A DNA stretch of 64,000 nucleotides. Origin: Phytophthora quininea (taxonomy: Eukaryota > Oomycota > Peronosporomycetes > Peronosporales > Peronosporaceae). Shown piece after piece: positions 61,220-64,000 of the stretch; positions within the stretch are counted from its first letter, which is position 1; each line of letters starts with the position of its first letter. Location: positions 1 through 64,000 of the forward strand of contig JAAVTG010000941.1 in the NCBI GenBank assembly GCA_011947345.1, in the 5' to 3' direction. The translations under genes and the position numbers were made by a program. The notes beneath the pieces are model-generated. The model saw only the letters and a list, made by a program, of their open reading frames with translations. It did not search any database and was not told where the DNA came from.

Positions 61220-62134
61220 GGTCTACACAAGTCTCGGTCTTCGTCTGCTGCTCGGTCGTCTACTGCTCGGTGGAGCTGCGGGCAGTCCAGTAGGTACTAG
61301 TACTAGCTCTGCGTCAGCTAGTGGGCTCCTCACCCGAGCGAGAGCGTCCGAGTCGTGCGCAGTCCGCCCCAAATCCGCCACTGCCAGCCGCGGCGTCAAC
61401 TGCATGGGGCCGATTTTCGTCCGTCGTTAGGAAGCCACTTCTATGCATAGACCGGTTACGCCCATTGGGCAACGGTTACGCTGGGACTTCTCGCCAATAA
61501 TTGCAAGGGCGTCGAAGTGCTTGGAGACGCCCTTCCTGCTCCTATGCCAAGACGATGCGATGGCGCCATCTTCCTGGCGCCGAGCGTCGCACAGAGGAAA
61601 AGATGCCGCAAAACGCCGAGCCGCTTGGCAGCGGAACGAGGAGCTCACTGGCTTCCACTATGCCTCTCAGGACTAGGGGTTACAAACGTGCTGTGTGGAC
61701 TGGTTGTTGTTGCCGATGTCTTTCAACGGCACAACAAGCAACAAGATAGAGCGAGCAGCGCACCACAGAGCGCTGGCGGCAGGATTCTCGGCGCTCGGAT
61801 TACTTCCGGGTGCGCTGTCGCCACCTTCTTGGCGTAGTGGGGAAAATCGACCGACGTGGTCGAGTCGCGCCTTCCTTTGCCTGGTGGTCAAAGCTAGTAA
61901 AGAAGCAGAGAAGGTAAAGAAGCAAAGAAGTCGAAGCGCATGTGCGTCGGCGTGAGTACTACCATGGTACAGTAGCTAGCATTACTCGCAAACCGGCCAA
62001 GTACCATGCAGCTGGTCTTATTAATATAAATGCTGCTGGGGCTTTGGATGCTTCTGGAGCTTTGTGCACGGACTTCCGCTCGCGATGCATGTTGCACTTT
62101 CTCCGCCATTACAGAAGGCAATCTTCACCTTGTC
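61220..62134. other. Intergenic region, no supported gene
   Basis: Several short overlapping plus-strand frames (61443-61955) and minus frames have no motifs. Expected to contain the promoters of the divergent genes starting at 61219 (minus) and 62135 (plus). Confidence 0.4.
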
Positions 62135-63263
62135 ATGGCCGAGGACATCGTTCGCGCTCGCGAGGAGGCGCGTCTGGCGCTGCTGCGAGATGCCAGCGGC
62201 CGCACGCGCTGGGCCCCGTACTCTCCGGCCGCTCGCGGTTCTCCCCATGCGTCCGATACTCCGCCCTCGCCCATAGAATTGCAGACCAAAGCAGCAGCTT
62301 CGGGTGGCGCCGGCCGACTGGACTGGGAGACGTCCCGCTTCTCCGGCGAGCCCGAGTACACCCTCCTCGCCACCGACGCAGACGCGGAACCCCCGCAGAA
62401 TGTGTTGCTGCTGATGCACGGACGCGGGGACTCCCACGAGCCTTTCGCTCGCCTCGGGGCGCAGATGGCTCTGCCTCAGACAGGTTTGCAGCTACAGCGT
62501 TGTGGTTGCAGCTTCTAAAATGCGACGACTGAGTTTGCAGTGTTGTGATCCCAGCGGTGGCAGCACTTCGAGCTCCATTGGAGCTGCCCTTCGGCTTGGG
62601 TCACACGTGGATGGAAGATCTGGACGAGCAGGGCGATGTGATCCCGCCTGAGGTTTCTCACGCCGAGCGAAGTCGAAGGTAAGCTCGTGGGAATTGCGAG
62701 CTTGTCTGCTATCGGATACTGGGATGTGCCTGTTGACTTTTGTGCTGGCTGGCTGGCAATGCAGTCTCCAGGCAGCGCGGGACTTGGTGTGGAGCTTTCT
62801 GCAAGTGCTACACGACGTCTACGGGTGGAGCTACTCTCGACTCTTTGTGTTTGCGTTCTCGCAAGGAGCCTGCGTGGCATTCCACTTGGCAATGACGATG
62901 CCACGCGATCTACGGCTGGGCGGTGTCGTTCTTGTGGCTGGCGGGGCCGTCGTCGGTCCCCACTGTTCTTCTGCCGACGAGAATGGTTCTGCTGCAGCAA
63001 CTCCGCTACTGCAAGTCTCCGGCACCGCAGACACTGTTTACCCGATCGCTCTCGCAGAACGCTCTCGCCGAGATTACAAGAGGAGGCATCCACAGAAAGC
63101 AGCCCACGAGCAATTCGTAAGCGTGGTGCGTCCACGTAAAGCTCATGCGATGATCGACTCTCGCGAGGACATGCAGCAAGTGATGCTTTTCTTTTCAAAG
63201 CACCTTTATCTACGGAACGTGGAGCTTGAAAACCGCAGCGATGTCGTTGAACTCCAGATGTGA
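62135..63263 (+). CDS. Alpha/beta-hydrolase (acyl-protein thioesterase/carboxylesterase type)
   Basis: Serine hydrolase fold: NVLLLMHGRGDSHEPFARLG (oxyanion-hole strand), LELPFGLGHTWMEDLDEQGD, the nucleophile elbow LFVFAFSQGACVAFHLAM (FSQG Ser), PLLQVSGTADTVYPIALAER (Asp), and RPRKAHAMIDSREDMQ (His). Introns: about 62487-62545 and 62683-62771, both GT-AG. An N-terminal region of about 80 residues precedes the fold. Start at 62135 (MAEDIVRAREEAR); an upstream in-frame start at 62030 would add a Cys-rich hydrophobic leader. Frame intact. Likely depalmitoylase or esterase; substrate not deducible. Confidence 0.85.
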
Positions 63264-63375
63264 GGTCAATTCGATAGATTATTCTCACTAGAGGAAACCC
63301 AAAGCTGAACAAGTGTCAACATCAAACTCGCGAAAATGAGTCGCCGTAAACGTTTTACTGCTAGTCTGTGCTCGC

Positions 63376-64000
63376 TCAATCGGTCGGGTCGCCGAAGTAC
63401 CGAATGATGCCGTGCGAGACCTGCACCAAACTGTCATCCTCAAGCGCGCGCAGAGCCATCTGGAACTCGGCGCCCTTGACTTCGCTTTGCCGCTTCTCTT
63501 CAATGTGCCGGCGCGTCTCTCCTACGGTCATGGACTGGTTTGCCGCTCCGGTTAAAACCTCCTTGATCGCGGAAATCAAATCAGCCAGGGACTCGCGCTC
63601 GAGAACACTATGACCCGTGTTGATCATATCCATATCGATCGTGCCAGTGCGCGGGTCCATGGCTGCGCGCTGGGTCGCCACATTCATGAGTCGCAGGGCT
63701 TCGTCCACATCGCTGGCGGTCACAGTTGTGCACAGCTTGAGTTTCGCAAGCGCTTCCGAAATTCGGATGAGTGATTCCAACTGCCGAGGCGTGGCCGTGA
63801 TGTTCTTCTTTGCCGATGCTGCACTGGCGCCACCCATGCGACGCAAATCCAGGTATGCGCGGATGAGAGCATCGCGAGCTTCGGCGGACAGTCGAGGGTA
63901 TATTGTACGCTTAGCGTACGCAATGTACTCGGTCAACAGCTTCATACTGATGAGCTGTGGAGCGGCGTCGCCACCTCGAGCTTGAGCGCGCACGCGCGTG
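63376..64000 (-). CDS. MCM4: MCM4, replicative helicase subunit (C-terminal part, runs off the window)
   Basis: C-terminal region of an MCM2-7 subunit: LLTEYIAYAKRTIYPRLSAE, the lid/arginine-finger side ITATPRQLESLIRISEALAK, SDVDEALRLMNVATQRAAMD, PRTGTIDMDMINTGHS (this IDMD.I.TG pattern points to MCM4), then a winged-helix tail ending ALEDDSLVQVSHGIIRYFG and the stop at 63376. The ATPase core lies beyond 64000. Frame open to the window edge. Confidence 0.9.
   Translation of the reverse strand, partial: TRVRAQARGGDAAPQLISMKLLTEYIAYAKRTIYPRLSAEARDALIRAYLDLRRMGGASAASAKKNITATPRQLESLIRISEALAKLKLCTTVTASDVDEALRLMNVATQRAAMDPRTGTIDMDMINTGHSVLERESLADLISAIKEVLTGAANQSMTVGETRRHIEEKRQSEVKGAEFQMALRALEDDSLVQVSHGIIRYFGDPTD

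Noticed and set aside
1..64000. CRISPR arrays, tRNA and rRNA genes, RxLR or Crinkler effectors.
   Set aside because: No regularly spaced repeats, no tRNA-like cloverleaf arms, and no secreted protein with an RxLR-EER or LxLFLAK motif was seen.

Overview
The window reads as nuclear DNA of an oomycete, most likely Phytophthora or a close relative in the Peronosporales. Reasons: it is gene-dense, with genes on both strands, short GT-AG introns (about 45-75 bp) and divergent gene pairs separated by only 60-120 bp. Several genes carry an oomycete-type INR+FPR core promoter just upstream of the start. Flagellar-type coiled-coil genes sit beside secreted, GPI-anchored mucin-like genes. There are no rRNA, tRNA or CRISPR signals that I can support.

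Layout. 1-4620: 3' part of a giant Rho-GEF with two DH-PH-FYVE modules. 5.5-15.7 kb: housekeeping block (coiled-coil protein, TSR2, Ku80, a TPR-DnaJ fusion, a NYN-KH ribonuclease, a PDE12-like phosphodiesterase). 16.0-19.4 kb: three minus-strand Ser/Thr-rich secreted proteins with GPI signals. 21-24.6 kb: sugar transporter, phosphopantothenate-cysteine ligase, BolA. 25.6-38.3 kb: an 11.6-kb Ty3/gypsy LTR retrotransposon (minus strand, LTRs about 99% identical, 4-bp target duplication ACAG) inserted into a host gene whose two halves flank it. It carries an antisense reading frame between integrase and 3' LTR, and its reverse transcriptase has YLND in place of the catalytic YLDD. 38.5-64 kb: AP-1 sigma, a CCDC112/148-like protein, an F-box protein, a prominin-like membrane protein, a truncated copine, a truncated GNAT acetyltransferase, COX19, a C2/coiled-coil protein, an anoctamin, a truncated molybdenum-cofactor sulfurase, a BAR protein, a CTDSPL2-like phosphatase, VPS28, an acidic membrane protein, an alpha/beta hydrolase and the C-terminus of MCM4.

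Two cross-cutting points matter for any user. First, nearly every long conserved gene has one or more single-base frame breaks, most of them looking like one missing base in a homopolymer. I read these mainly as unpolished long-read assembly errors, so most 'broken' genes here are probably intact in the organism. Second, two convergent gene pairs (copine/GNAT and anoctamin/MoCo sulfurase) show truncated 3' ends at a shared point, which points to real deletions or assembly joins. The genes form no single pathway; recognisable themes are membrane traffic and lipid signalling (FYVE Rho-GEF, AP-1, VPS28, BAR, copine, anoctamin), RNA metabolism, DNA repair and replication, flagellum-associated coiled coils, and cell-surface mucins.
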